Below, piece by piece: positions 1 through 7,440 of a stretch of 8,654 nucleotides of DNA. Position 1 is the first letter of the stretch; each line of letters opens with the position of its first letter. Both the position numbers and the translations under genes were made by a program. The notes beneath the pieces were generated by a model. The model worked only from the letters and a program-made list of their open reading frames with translations. It searched no databases and had not been told where the DNA came from. Source of the DNA: JAHCHL01 sp964546835 (GTDB lineage Bacteria; Armatimonadota; Fimbriimonadia; Fimbriimonadales; ATM1); contig CAZJKW010000093.1 of the NCBI GenBank assembly GCA_964546835.1, positions 1 to 8,654 of the forward strand, in the 5' to 3' direction.

Positions 1-3000
1 AAATCTTCCTGAGTAGCCGAAACTAAAGCGCAATAGTCCCGGTCGCTCAAGAATCGCAGAAAAGCTCAACTGGCGCAAGAATTTCTGCTTGAGTTGCGGA
101 CGATAAGTGAGTACTAGTTGTTCAAGGCTTTCGAATCCAGGTTCTGCTCCTCCAATCGGTCCGCGATACTCCACCGTGAATCCTAAGCCCAGCGATTTGC
201 CGATAGTAAACGATGTAAATCCGCCTCGATTGAAATCTATCAATACGTAGTCTAGTCCCAGCCCGGTTTCCAATCCTCGTGTGATTGGTGCAAAGATCGT
301 TGGAATCGCAAGGGACAACACATCTTCAATTCGTCCTCCCTGATTAGAACCGCTGATTCCGGCAATTGACTCAAGCACTCTCAACTGTCCAATTAATGCA
401 AGGATTTCCTCTTTTTTGAGCCCTGGAGGATCCGATTCCGCGTCAATTTTAAGCCCTTCTTCACTTAGCGCATCGCCGCTGATTTTTAGATTGATTCTAT
501 ACCTTTGAATCGTAAATCCATCAAAAGCATTCGCTTGTGTGTTTCCTTCTAAGTCAACATCAAGAGTTGCAACCGTAACACCATCCCAAGTTTTTGAAAA
601 ACTAAAAATTGCTTTGCCATTTGGAGCAAGTCGAATTCTTGATGTTGGCAAATTTACTTCGCCATTCAAGAGCGTAAAGTCAAGCTGTGCATCAGGTTGA
701 TCAAAAGTTCCTTTAACAGATCCATTGCCGATAACGTTTGCATTGAGTGACCCGCTTTTGACCATCGACTTCAGGATTTCAATCTGTTGAATATCAAAAA
801 CTGGATTGAAGAAGGTTTTATCGCTGTCACTGCTTAATGGCAATTCACCATCCAGAATTAACCGGCCATCTGCAATTGCAACTCTGCTTTTTTTGCCACC
901 AATAACAGGTGATTCGATTGGCCCTGCAATTACCAAATTCTCAACGGTAACTTTCCCACTTGCTTCCACACCCTTTACAAAAACATTTTTTAGGGAAAGG
1001 CTTTGAGTGCTAATGTGGCTTGAATCAAGGAAAGTTCCCGATTGCAAATCGATGTCGCCCAGTAGGTCGAAGGTTCCGCCGGACTCACTGTTACCTTTTG
1101 CAACAAAGGTCAGTACTCCATCTGATTTCAAATTTATTGATGCATTTTCAAAGCTAAACACGGAATCAAAATCAGTAAACTTCAGTTTTTCTATGTCTGC
1201 AGACATACTTCCCGAGAAAAGTGGATTTGCCAAGTTACCATTAACTTCTAATATTGAGGCATTCAGTTTTCCCTTAGAAACGTTTGTATCCAAACCACCA
1301 AACAATTCGCTTAGGGAGTTTATGTCTCGACTCGGCACCTCCAATTTAGCCGTAATTGGCTGCTCCATATCAAAACCGGTCTTAAAGTTAAAAGGAATTT
1401 TGAGACTGCTAACTTCCAAACTGAAACCTTTGTAAAGCAACTGTGCCCGGGTGTTTTCATCTACTGAAGTATTTGTTGAGATAAATCCATCCGAAACCTT
1501 GATTTTTTCAAAGTTAACGCTATTAATTGAAAATGATTTGCTTCCGATGTTCTCGCCATTAAGTGAACTGATTACTGCCGGCGAATCCGACGCTCCAGAA
1601 GCGGTAAAATAAATATCAAAATTACCCGCAATTCCTTCTAATTCCGGAACAAAACGAGCTAAAGAGTCCAGCTTAATGTTGGTGATTTCTCCGTCTAAAT
1701 TTAGATTGCCTCCAAAATCCAAGTAATTATTGGAAGATGGGTTAAGTCTAAGATTTGCTGGACCGCCAGACCAATCAAATTGCGTTATTGTGTTATGACT
1801 GCCGGTATTAACAATTTTAGTCTTTAACTGACCAAGGGGTATGTTTTCAAATGCCAGACTTTCGGTATTTGCCACAATATCAAATGTTGGTTTTTCCAAA
1901 GTGCCGGAAACCAGAACAGAAGCATTCAACTCGCCACTAATGTTCAATAGTTGGCTTCTTTGTATCGCAGTAATTCCATCAAGATTAGGTTCAACAAAGG
2001 AAAGAATGCTTCCGATGTCTGCCTTTGTTGCAGAAACTTTGGCCGATAGCGTGTTCGTATCAAGATTAAACTCGCCATTTTCTATAAGTAGATTTCTGTC
2101 AATGTTGCTTGTGAATCCAAAGAATTCTACAATGTTTCCTGCAACATTGGCCTTAATTGTTCCGGGACCAATCCATAAGTCATTGACGACAAAGTCCGAA
2201 AATCCAAAATCCAATGCCCCTTTGGTAATTTGTGCGTCGTTAAAGGTTGCATATCCGGAGAAGCTGGCAACCCCTTCGTACTTCCCGAAATTATTGTCAT
2301 AAGAATTAAGCAGACCTGCGGGTAGATCTTCACCTTTAAAAGTAATCTCACCATTGCCCTTTATTGGAAAAATCCCCTTGGCAATCACTTTGCCTTTATC
2401 GAAATAGGCCGTAAAATCTTCAATCTTAATCTGATCCGGAGTTGCAACCAATTTCACACTTACGTCATTCGACTGAATTTTGTCAAAGGTCAGTTTTGAA
2501 CTACTGATTTCTGCCGTTGCTACAGGATTGCTAACGGTTCCGGACAGGCTCCAAGTACCCACTGCAAGACCCGACAATTTTGAATCCGTAAATTCGCCCA
2601 GCCCTAAGTCAACAATGTTTCCATATCCGGAAATTGATCTATCACCGGCGAGACCGATGCTTAAATTCCCTTTAGCGAGAGTCACTCCGCTTCTTGCGGA
2701 TAACTCAGCAATTGTGAGACGGTCTTTTTGATAACTTGCAAATCCCGACGCAAACGGAAGCATGAATTCTTGAAATTCGGTTCCATATAATTCAAAATTC
2801 CCCTCTATTTTGGGATCCGAAAGGTTTCCCGAAACTTTTAAATCTGCATAACCGGTTCCTTTTGCAGGAGATTCTGGAAGCGAATGCAGATTCACACTAT
2901 TTGCAACGACACTCATATCAATACTGTTTGAATTAAGATTAATTTCTCCAATGCCTCTTGCGTTACCGCTTGCACCAGAGAGGTCAATCGCATTGATGGT

Positions 3001-4497
3001 AACGATGCCACCGTCGAACACACCTCTTGCACTAACTTCAACCGGTTCGACCACAGTTTCTTCTTCGGTCACTAACAATAACTGTGATGTACCAGATAAA
3101 TCCCAATCCAGAACGGGAACTTGAAGTGTTCCACTAATGGTTGTGGAAATCTCAAGATTGCCTCCCAACACATATTTTTTGGGGACTTGTGGAAACTGAC
3201 TGAGTGAAATGTTGTCTGCTGTCACAAATCCACGAACGGCTTGAGAATTGCCTAAGTCAATACTTAGGTTCCCGCTAACACTTGAACCGGAAAATGTTGA
3301 CCGGATGTTTCGTATTGATAGCTGACTATTCGAAAAAATGAACTTTGCAGAAGAATCTCTAAGTGAATATCCATTTGCTACGACTTCGTTCGACTCAACA
3401 TCACCAAGCATTTGAAGCTTTTCATCAAACTGTAGTTCGGCCCGAATCAATCCCCTGCGTGCAGCAAAATCCGCTGTGGGATTCTTCACTTTGAGCATTG
3501 AAAGCAATGGACCGATATTTGAAAACCTAAGTTCTCCCTTTAGTCTTGATGGAGTATTGGAATTGATTCCAACAACTCCGCTTGCATTAGCATCAAATCC
3601 ATTGCCGCGAAATTCAAAAATCCCGTTCAGTGCGTTATTCTCAAAATCGCCATCAAAAGTTACAAAATCCAAATCGTAATTCTGATAACTTAGTTTGGTA
3701 AGTTGAATTTTTCCTTGACCGAACAGTTGCTGATGGCTTAAAGGCGAATAAAGAATTCTTCCGGAAAAAAGCCCAGAGTCAACGTTCCAAGATTTGACAT
3801 ACTCCAAATTTCGTGTTTCGACTAGGTTTCCTGCTATTTTTCGGAGTTTGCCGACATCAAGTCTTTCTGCAATCAACTTCAAATGTTCTAACTTGTTTTT
3901 TTCGAGAAAAGCTGTTGCAGAAAATGCACCGATGCCTTTAATGGCTGCATCCATTTTTGATGAAACGTTGCCGTTTGCGCTATTCAAACTAAAATTGTTA
4001 ATCTGAAGGAGAATCGGTTCAGTTAATTGTGATTGATAGTCGGTCGCCTTTATAAGCCCGTCTCTTACTCGAACCACTAAGCGCGATTCAGTTTCTTGCT
4101 CTCGCGGTTTTGGAAGCAGTTTCTTGAAAGACCATTCTCCATCCCTTGAGCGCGTAATTTTGGCATCCAAGCCAATCAAAGTAGTGTCCCAGCGTACAAG
4201 GTTCCCCCAGGGAACCGGTGCTCTCAATTCGGCACTTTTTGCGGTTGCAATAATCTCTCCGTTCTCAGTTTCCAATCGGATGTCTTTTGCTGACAAGGAG
4301 CCGTCTGTGCCAAGAATTTGAACTTCACTTGCCCTAACTGTTACTAATCCATCTTCGGCCTTATATCGTAATGTAATGTTCTCAAGCGGTTTCTGCAATT
4401 CACCTAAATATCTCGAAACGTAAGAAAACCCCCATGTCCCAAGGCAAATTGGAGCAATTGAAATAAAGAATCTATGTGTCCATCGTCCTTTTTCCAG
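1..4497 (-). CDS. tamB: TamB/DUF490-family envelope protein, 3' end at window edge
   Basis: One reading frame is open from just after the lipA stop to the window edge, about 1,499 residues from the proposed CTG start (E. coli TamB is about 1,260). Residues 10-28 form a single hydrophobic helix after a basic tip (EKGRWTHR), a typical inner-membrane anchor. The rest is a long run of short beta-strand-like segments rich in G, N, S, I and L, as in AsmA/TamB proteins that form a periplasm-spanning groove. The C-terminal part (about 1150-1499) looks like the DUF490 domain: SDPP at 1355-1358 followed by KKEEILALIGQL, then a strand-rich tail whose last readable residues are GYSGRF. TamB also ends in phenylalanine, so the true stop may be the next codon. 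In the known family, TamB-like proteins help move phospholipid to, or assemble proteins in, the outer membrane. It follows lipA in the same frame and probably shares its transcript. Family call is firm; the exact role is inferred. Confidence 0.86.
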   Translation of the reverse strand, partial: MEKGRWTHRFFISIAPICLGTWGFSYVSRYLGELQKPLENITLRYKAEDGLVTVRASEVQILGTDGSLSAKDIRLETENGEIIATAKSAELRAPVPWGNLVRWDTTLIGLDAKITRSRDGEWSFKKLLPKPREQETESRLVVRVRDGLIKATDYQSQLTEPILLQINNFSLNSANGNVSSKMDAAIKGIGAFSATAFLEKNKLEHLKLIAERLDVGKLRKIAGNLVETRNLEYVKSWNVDSGLFSGRILYSPLSHQQLFGQGKIQLTKLSYQNYDLDFVTFDGDFENNALNGIFEFRGNGFDANASGVVGINSNTPSRLKGELRFSNIGPLLSMLKVKNPTADFAARRGLIRAELQFDEKLQMLGDVESNEVVANGYSLRDSSAKFIFSNSQLSIRNIRSTFSGSSVSGNLSIDLGNSQAVRGFVTADNISLSQFPQVPKKYVLGGNLEISTTISGTLQVPVLDWDLSGTSQLLLVTEEETVVEPVEVSARGVFDGGIVTINAIDLSGASGNARGIGEINLNSNSIDMSVVANSVNLHSLPESPAKGTGYADLKVSGNLSDPKIEGNFELYGTEFQEFMLPFASGFASYQKDRLTIAELSARSGVTLAKGNLSIGLAGDRSISGYGNIVDLGLGEFTDSKLSGLAVGTWSLSGTVSNPVATAEISSSKLTFDKIQSNDVSVKLVATPDQIKIEDFTAYFDKGKVIAKGIFPIKGNGEITFKGEDLPAGLLNSYDNNFGKYEGVASFSGYATFNDAQITKGALDFGFSDFVVNDLWIGPGTIKANVAGNIVEFFGFTSNIDRNLLIENGEFNLDTNTLSAKVSATKADIGSILSFVEPNLDGITAIQRSQLLNISGELNASVLVSGTLEKPTFDIVANTESLAFENIPLGQLKTKIVNTGSHNTITQFDWSGGPANLRLNPSSNNYLDFGGNLNLDGEITNIKLDSLARFVPELEGIAGNFDIYFTASGASDSPAVISSLNGENIGSKSFSINSVNFEKIKVSDGFISTNTSVDENTRAQLLYKGFSLEVSSLKIPFNFKTGFDMEQPITAKLEVPSRDINSLSELFGGLDTNVSKGKLNASILEVNGNLANPLFSGSMSADIEKLKFTDFDSVFSFENASINLKSDGVLTFVAKGNSESGGTFDLLGDIDLQSGTFLDSSHISTQSLSLKNVFVKGVEASGKVTVENLVIAGPIESPVIGGKKSRVAIADGRLILDGELPLSSDSDKTFFNPVFDIQQIEILKSMVKSGSLNANVIGNGSVKGTFDQPDAQLDFTLLNGEVNLPTSRIRLAPNGKAIFSFSKTWDGVTVATLDVDLEGNTQANAFDGFTIQRYRINLKISGDALSEEGLKIDAESDPPGLKKEEILALIGQLRVLESIAGISGSNQGGRIEDVLSLAIPTIFAPITRGLETGLGLDYVLIDFNRGGFTSFTIGKSLGLGFTVEYRGPIGGAEPGFESLEQLVLTYRPQLKQKFLRQLSFSAILERPGLLRFSFGYSGRF

Positions 4498-4500
4498 GAC

Positions 4501-5385
4501 TTATGCCTCCATCAATGCAAGGCGTTCAGACATTACTTTTTTGCTGAATTCGATCGCATTATATGAGCTTCTGATAAACGGCCCGCTTGCAACAAAAGCA
4601 AATCCCATTTCTTCTCCAATTGATTCATATTCTTTAAATTCATCAGGATGAATAAATTCCGTTACAGGCAAGTGTCGCATGGTCGGCCGTAAGTATTGAC
4701 CGATGGTAACTGCATCAACTCCAATTTGCCTTAAGTCATTCAATGTTTCTACAACTTCATCCTTTGTTTCGCCCAACCCTAACATCAAGCCGGACTTTGT
4801 ATAGATCCTTGAATCTAACTCTTTCACAGTTTTTAGGACGTTTAAAGTTCGATCATATTTCGCTTGAGGCCTAACAATCGTGTGCAACCTTCTAACGGTT
4901 TCGATATTGTGGTTGTAAATTTCTGGCTGAGAGTCGGTGACAATCTTGATGCACCATCTTTTGCCTTTGAAGTCCGGAGTTAGTACTTCTACAATCGTGT
5001 TTGGCGACTTCTTGTGAATGGACCGAATCGTATCCGCAAACTGCGTTGCACCTTCATCAGCCAAATCATCCCGTGCAACGCTGGTGACGACCACATGCTT
5101 AAGACCTAAGTCAGACGCAACCTCAGCCACAGATTCGGGCTCTTCCGAGTCCAGTTCTAATGGCTTCCCGACTTTGATGGCACAAAACCCACAAGCCCGT
5201 GTGCAAGTGTCTCCTAAAATCATAAAAGTCGCAGTTTTCTTTGACCAGCATTCAGGGAGGTTCGGACATCTTGCGCTTTCACAAACGGTGTGAAGTTTCT
5301 TCTTGCGCATCATCTGCTCCACCTCTCTAATCGTGTCTGGGCGGGGCAGTCGAATTGTGAGCCACTCGGGCAACCTTTGGGTCAT
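4501..5385 (-). CDS. lipA: Lipoyl synthase
   Basis: Radical SAM enzyme that inserts sulfur at C6 and C8 of octanoyl groups on lipoyl domains of 2-oxoacid dehydrogenases and the glycine cleavage H protein; cytoplasmic. The 294 residues match the family length. The auxiliary 4Fe-4S cluster motif gives Cys35, Cys40 and Cys46 (CESARCPNLPEC). The radical SAM cluster CxxxCxxC gives Cys61, Cys65 and Cys68 (CTRACGFC). Other family blocks are LTPDFKG (135-141), NHNIETV (158-164), RPQAKYDRTL (172-181) and the C-terminal RSSY (272-275), whose serine ligates the auxiliary cluster. The start is ATG at 5385, with an in-frame TAA a few codons upstream and no ribosome binding site; a TATAAT box just upstream suggests a leaderless mRNA. 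All catalytic residues are present. No lipB or other lipoate gene is in the window. Confidence 0.98.
   Translation of the reverse strand: MTQRLPEWLTIRLPRPDTIREVEQMMRKKKLHTVCESARCPNLPECWSKKTATFMILGDTCTRACGFCAIKVGKPLELDSEEPESVAEVASDLGLKHVVVTSVARDDLADEGATQFADTIRSIHKKSPNTIVEVLTPDFKGKRWCIKIVTDSQPEIYNHNIETVRRLHTIVRPQAKYDRTLNVLKTVKELDSRIYTKSGLMLGLGETKDEVVETLNDLRQIGVDAVTIGQYLRPTMRHLPVTEFIHPDEFKEYESIGEEMGFAFVASGPFIRSSYNAIEFSKKVMSERLALMEA
4506..4510 (-). promoter_or_regulatory. Ribosome binding site supporting a CTG start for tamB
   Basis: The minus strand reads GGAGG inside the last codons of lipA, then 8 nt, then CTG at 4497-4495. No ATG, GTG or TTG occurs in the tamB frame between the lipA stop and the end of the membrane helix. 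The only nearby ATG (4483-4481) is out of frame and meets TAG after three codons. CTG is a rare start, so this rests on the good Shine-Dalgarno match and spacing. Confidence 0.6.
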
Positions 5386-5395
5386 CTGAACTTAA

Positions 5396-5401
5396 ATTAT
5401 A
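5396..5401 (-). promoter_or_regulatory. -10 box of the lipA promoter
   Basis: The minus strand reads a perfect TATAAT ending 10 nt before the lipA ATG. Transcription would begin within about 0-5 nt of the start codon, so the lipA mRNA would be leaderless or nearly so. No convincing -35 hexamer is visible; its expected place overlaps the -10 box of the opposite promoter. Confidence 0.6.
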
Positions 5402-5413
5402 GCCGAACAGGCG

Positions 5414-5419
5414 TATAAT
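5414..5419 (+). promoter_or_regulatory. -10 box of the plus-strand operon promoter
   Basis: A perfect TATAAT ends 8 nt before the ATG at 5428, placing the transcription start at or within a base or two of the start codon (leaderless mRNA). There is no Shine-Dalgarno sequence between the box and the ATG, which fits. The best -35 candidate at usual spacing, CTTAAA at 5391-5396, is weak and touches the opposing -10 box. Confidence 0.6.
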
Positions 5420-5427
5420 CAGACTCA

Positions 5428-5586
5428 ATGAATCCCCCTAAACGGAGACCCAAGGCCTTTCCTTGGGGACTCTGGCTGCTTGCAATAATCTGCTTTGCGC
5501 TTATCTTCGTTTTCTTCATCTATCCCTATTACGCAAAGTCACCGGAAATGAACATCAAAGTGGACCAATCGGGAGTGACCAGTTGA
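5428..5586 (+). CDS. Small single-pass membrane protein, 52 residues
   Basis: Not recognised as a known family. The reading frame runs from ATG at 5428 to TGA at 5584-5586. The N-terminus is short, basic and proline-rich (MNPPKRRPK, 1-9), then a strongly hydrophobic helix at about 14-32 with many W, L, I and F, a YPYY segment (32-35), and a polar tail of about 17 residues. The positive-inside rule predicts the N-terminus in the cytoplasm and the tail outside. The protein is supported by three things: a clear promoter box directly upstream, a classic charge and hydrophobicity pattern, and a stop codon that overlaps the next start as TTGA. It is the first gene of a probable three-gene operon. 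Size and topology resemble small accessory subunits of membrane complexes, but nothing in the sequence identifies a partner. Confidence 0.72.
   Translation: MNPPKRRPKAFPWGLWLLAIICFALIFVFFIYPYYAKSPEMNIKVDQSGVTS
5571..5575 (+). promoter_or_regulatory. Ribosome binding site fixing the TTG start of the YchF-like gene
   Basis: GGGAG lies 7 nt before TTG at 5583 and inside the end of the small membrane protein gene. The TTG places the protein start at MKAGFIG, just as YchF proteins begin a few residues before the P-loop. It overlaps the upstream stop as TTGA, so translation of the two genes is probably coupled. Confidence 0.75.
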
Positions 5587-6584
5587 AGGCGGGCTTTATC
5601 GGTTATTCATTCTCGGGCAAGACTTCTTTGTTTGAAGCAGTGTCAGTAGCTGGGCGCAGTGGAGACATTGCGTCAGTTCCCGTACCTGACCCACGTTTTG
5701 AAAAAATCTGCGAGGTAATCCAACCGAAAAAGAGGACACCCGCGACCGTAGAGATTGTTGATAACGCCGCTCGAATGCCTGATTCCGGACAGACCAGAGC
5801 ATCGGATTTTGCTGCTGCTGCAAAAAAACTTGATGTTTTGGTTCACGTTGCAAGAGCATTTGAGTCGAAGTCTGTACCTTTTCATGCTGAGGTCAACCCG
5901 CTTCGAGACCATGATGCGGTGGAAACCGAATTAATCCTATCAGATTTGCAAGTTGTCGAAAATCGAATCGAAAGGCTTCAAAAATCTACAGAGGCAAAGA
6001 AGTCGGGCTCAGACGAATATTTAGAATTGGGATTGTTTCAAAAAATTGAGCCGCTACTCGGAGCTGGAGTGCCTCTCAGAAAAGTTGAGTTATCAGAAGA
6101 CGAATCCGAAATTCTAAGGAATTTTCAGATGCTAAGTTCTAAACCGATGGTGGTAGCCTTGAATGTTTCCGAAGAAGAAATCGGAAACCAACACATCCAA
6201 AAACAGTTTGCCGAAAAAGGAATTAAGACATTTTCTGTGTGTGCATCACTTGAGAGTGAAATTGCAAAAATGAATTCGGAAGACAGGGAGATGTTTCTTA
6301 GGGAAATGGGAATTGAAAATCCTGGCAGTGCCGCATTGATTTCTGCTGTTTACGAAGCACTTGGCTTAATCACATTCTTTACCGCCGGAGAAAAAGAAAC
6401 AAAGGCGTGGCCTCTCAAAATTGGAAGTACCGCATTGAAAGCTGCAAGCACGATTCATACGGACATTGCAAAAGGATTTATTCGAGCAGAAGTAACTCAT
6501 TATGCGGACTTTGAAATACTCGGATCAGTCAAAGCATGTTATGACCAAAACAAAATGAAATTGGAAGGATGGCGACATTATTAA
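5583..6584 (+). CDS. ychF: Degenerate YchF-family (Obg-related) NTPase with truncated TGS domain
   Basis: YchF/OLA1 proteins are ribosome-associated ATPases of the TRAFAC class. From the TTG start the product is 333 residues; YchF is usually about 363. The P-loop is GYSFSGKT (7-14). VPVPDPRFEKI (32-42) matches the family block after switch I, but the switch I segment itself (NFPFCTIEPN in E. coli) is missing. The G3 motif DIAGL is replaced by DNAAR (60-64), so the DxxG glycine is gone. His101 in FHAEVNP aligns with catalytic His114 of E. coli YchF. NVSE (194-197) matches the NxxE motif linked to ATP rather than GTP preference. A coiled-coil-like insert lies around 110-150. The TGS domain starts near LITFFTAG (262-269) and includes IHTDIAKGFIRAEV (291-304), but stops at LEGWRHY; the expected DGDII end lies in the +1 frame. 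A longer ATG start at 5463 is rejected because it lies inside the small membrane gene. This is likely a divergent paralogue, not the housekeeping copy. Confidence 0.85.
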   Translation: MKAGFIGYSFSGKTSLFEAVSVAGRSGDIASVPVPDPRFEKICEVIQPKKRTPATVEIVDNAARMPDSGQTRASDFAAAAKKLDVLVHVARAFESKSVPFHAEVNPLRDHDAVETELILSDLQVVENRIERLQKSTEAKKSGSDEYLELGLFQKIEPLLGAGVPLRKVELSEDESEILRNFQMLSSKPMVVALNVSEEEIGNQHIQKQFAEKGIKTFSVCASLESEIAKMNSEDREMFLREMGIENPGSAALISAVYEALGLITFFTAGEKETKAWPLKIGSTALKAASTIHTDIAKGFIRAEVTHYADFEILGSVKACYDQNKMKLEGWRHY

Positions 6585-6603
6585 TGTTAGGAATAAATCA
6601 TAA
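6568..6603 (+). pseudogene. Out-of-frame remnant of the YchF-like C-terminus
   Basis: In the +1 frame relative to the YchF-like gene, the bases read DGDIINVRNKS then TAA at 6601-6603. The end of canonical YchF is a KDYIVK segment followed by DGDVMNF, so the motif is recognisable. The KDYIVK-equivalent residues between LEG and DGD are absent. A net loss of 20 nt would explain both the missing residues and the frame change. The remnant stop directly abuts the ATG of the next gene, the usual spacing for a coupled pair. Motif match is seen; the deletion is inferred. Confidence 0.6.
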
Positions 6604-7425
6604 ATGACGAACTGGCATTTGCTTGAAAGTAATTCAAATGTTGGGATGCGTCTGGCGTTACTTGCTGATCCAGTATCCGATTCAATTTATCCAACATTAG
6701 TCAAGGCCGGAATGTCAAGTATCGATGTTCAGCACGATTATCATTCCATTGGTGTTAATGAAGTGGAATTTGAAAAGTGTGTTTTACATTTGAAGGAAAT
6801 TGGATTCCATGGCGCACACATTTCGATGCCACATAAAGCAGCGGCAGCAAGGATGGCCGAAAGGTTTTTTGAGGTTCGATTTAGTATGGGAGTGGCAAAT
6901 GCTCTCGAGTTCAAAGGAGGCATTTTTGGAACAAATTCAGAAGTGCCATCGTTTCGAAAGATTATCAGCGATATTGAACCGACAGCAGCACTTCTTTTGG
7001 GTGCCGGACCCGCAGCAAGAACGGCGGCAATCGGACTTTTGGCAAATGGGTGGCGTGTAAAGGTTTGGAATCGTAACGCAATGAAATCAAGACTGCTTGC
7101 AAGCTTATTGAAACGAGATGGGGAATTAGAGTTGATACCGGAAGCAAATCCAAGTGGTTGTAAGTTGATTGTGAACGCAACGCGACTTGGAATGAAAACT
7201 GGAGAAATTCCTCCGGTTAAATTTCAATCCGTGATGCGTGATACCGTTGTAGTGGATTTTGTTTATCGGAGAGTTCCAACCGAGTTATTGCGCTCTGCCA
7301 GGTCTCGAGGACTAAAAGCAATCGACGGGCGGGAATTGCTCGTGGAAAAAATTGCTATGACATTGGATTGGTGGACAGGAAAATCGGTAGACCGTAACGT
7401 AATGCTCAATTCGGTCGGATTGTAA
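6604..7425 (+). CDS. aroE: Divergent shikimate dehydrogenase (AroE) family protein
   Basis: AroE reduces 3-dehydroshikimate to shikimate with NADPH in aromatic amino acid synthesis. The 273 residues match the family length and both domains are present. N-terminal substrate domain: SDSIYP (25-30) replaces the usual SHSLSP, GAHISMPHK (70-78) replaces GxNVTxPHK but keeps the catalytic lysine (Lys78), and GVANAL (96-101) keeps Asn99. The catalytic Asp of NTDxxG is Glu113 in NSEVPS. NADP domain: GAGPAA (133-138), NRN (157-159), NATRLGM (191-197), then DFVYRRVPTELL (218-229). C-terminal helix: DGRELLVEK (241-249) against the usual DGxxMLVxQ, so the shikimate-contacting Gln is Glu248. Start ATG at 6604 has a weak AGGA at 6589-6592 and abuts the former stop of the YchF-like frame. 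It could be the working AroE of this organism or an AroE-like enzyme with a changed substrate; family membership is firm, activity is not. Confidence 0.85.
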   Translation: MTNWHLLESNSNVGMRLALLADPVSDSIYPTLVKAGMSSIDVQHDYHSIGVNEVEFEKCVLHLKEIGFHGAHISMPHKAAAARMAERFFEVRFSMGVANALEFKGGIFGTNSEVPSFRKIISDIEPTAALLLGAGPAARTAAIGLLANGWRVKVWNRNAMKSRLLASLLKRDGELELIPEANPSGCKLIVNATRLGMKTGEIPPVKFQSVMRDTVVVDFVYRRVPTELLRSARSRGLKAIDGRELLVEKIAMTLDWWTGKSVDRNVMLNSVGL

Positions 7426-7440
7426 AGTTCTATGCCAAGA

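Noticed and set aside
806..2731. Several plus-strand open frames (806-1006, 1007-1435, 1841-2302, 2480-2731) and similar ones at 3476-4321
   Set aside because: They are antisense to the continuous tamB frame, lack ribosome binding sites and resemble no protein family.
4481..4483. ATG as the tamB start
   Set aside because: It is out of frame and meets TAG after three codons; only a one-base error or mutation would make it the start.
5018..5293. Plus-strand open frame within lipA
   Set aside because: Antisense shadow of the lipA cluster-binding region, with no homology or start signals.
5396..5419. Inverted repeat ATTATA-N12-TATAAT as a regulator binding site
   Set aside because: The symmetry is fully explained by two opposing -10 boxes; the inner bases do not extend the palindrome convincingly.
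5463..5582. Longer ATG start for the YchF-like protein, adding 40 residues
   Set aside because: The extension is a second frame of the small membrane protein gene; YchF starts a few residues before the P-loop, and TTG at 5583 has a well-placed GGGAG.
5596..7180. Minus- and plus-strand frames overlapping the YchF-like and aroE-like genes
   Set aside because: They lie in other frames of well-supported genes and show no family motifs.
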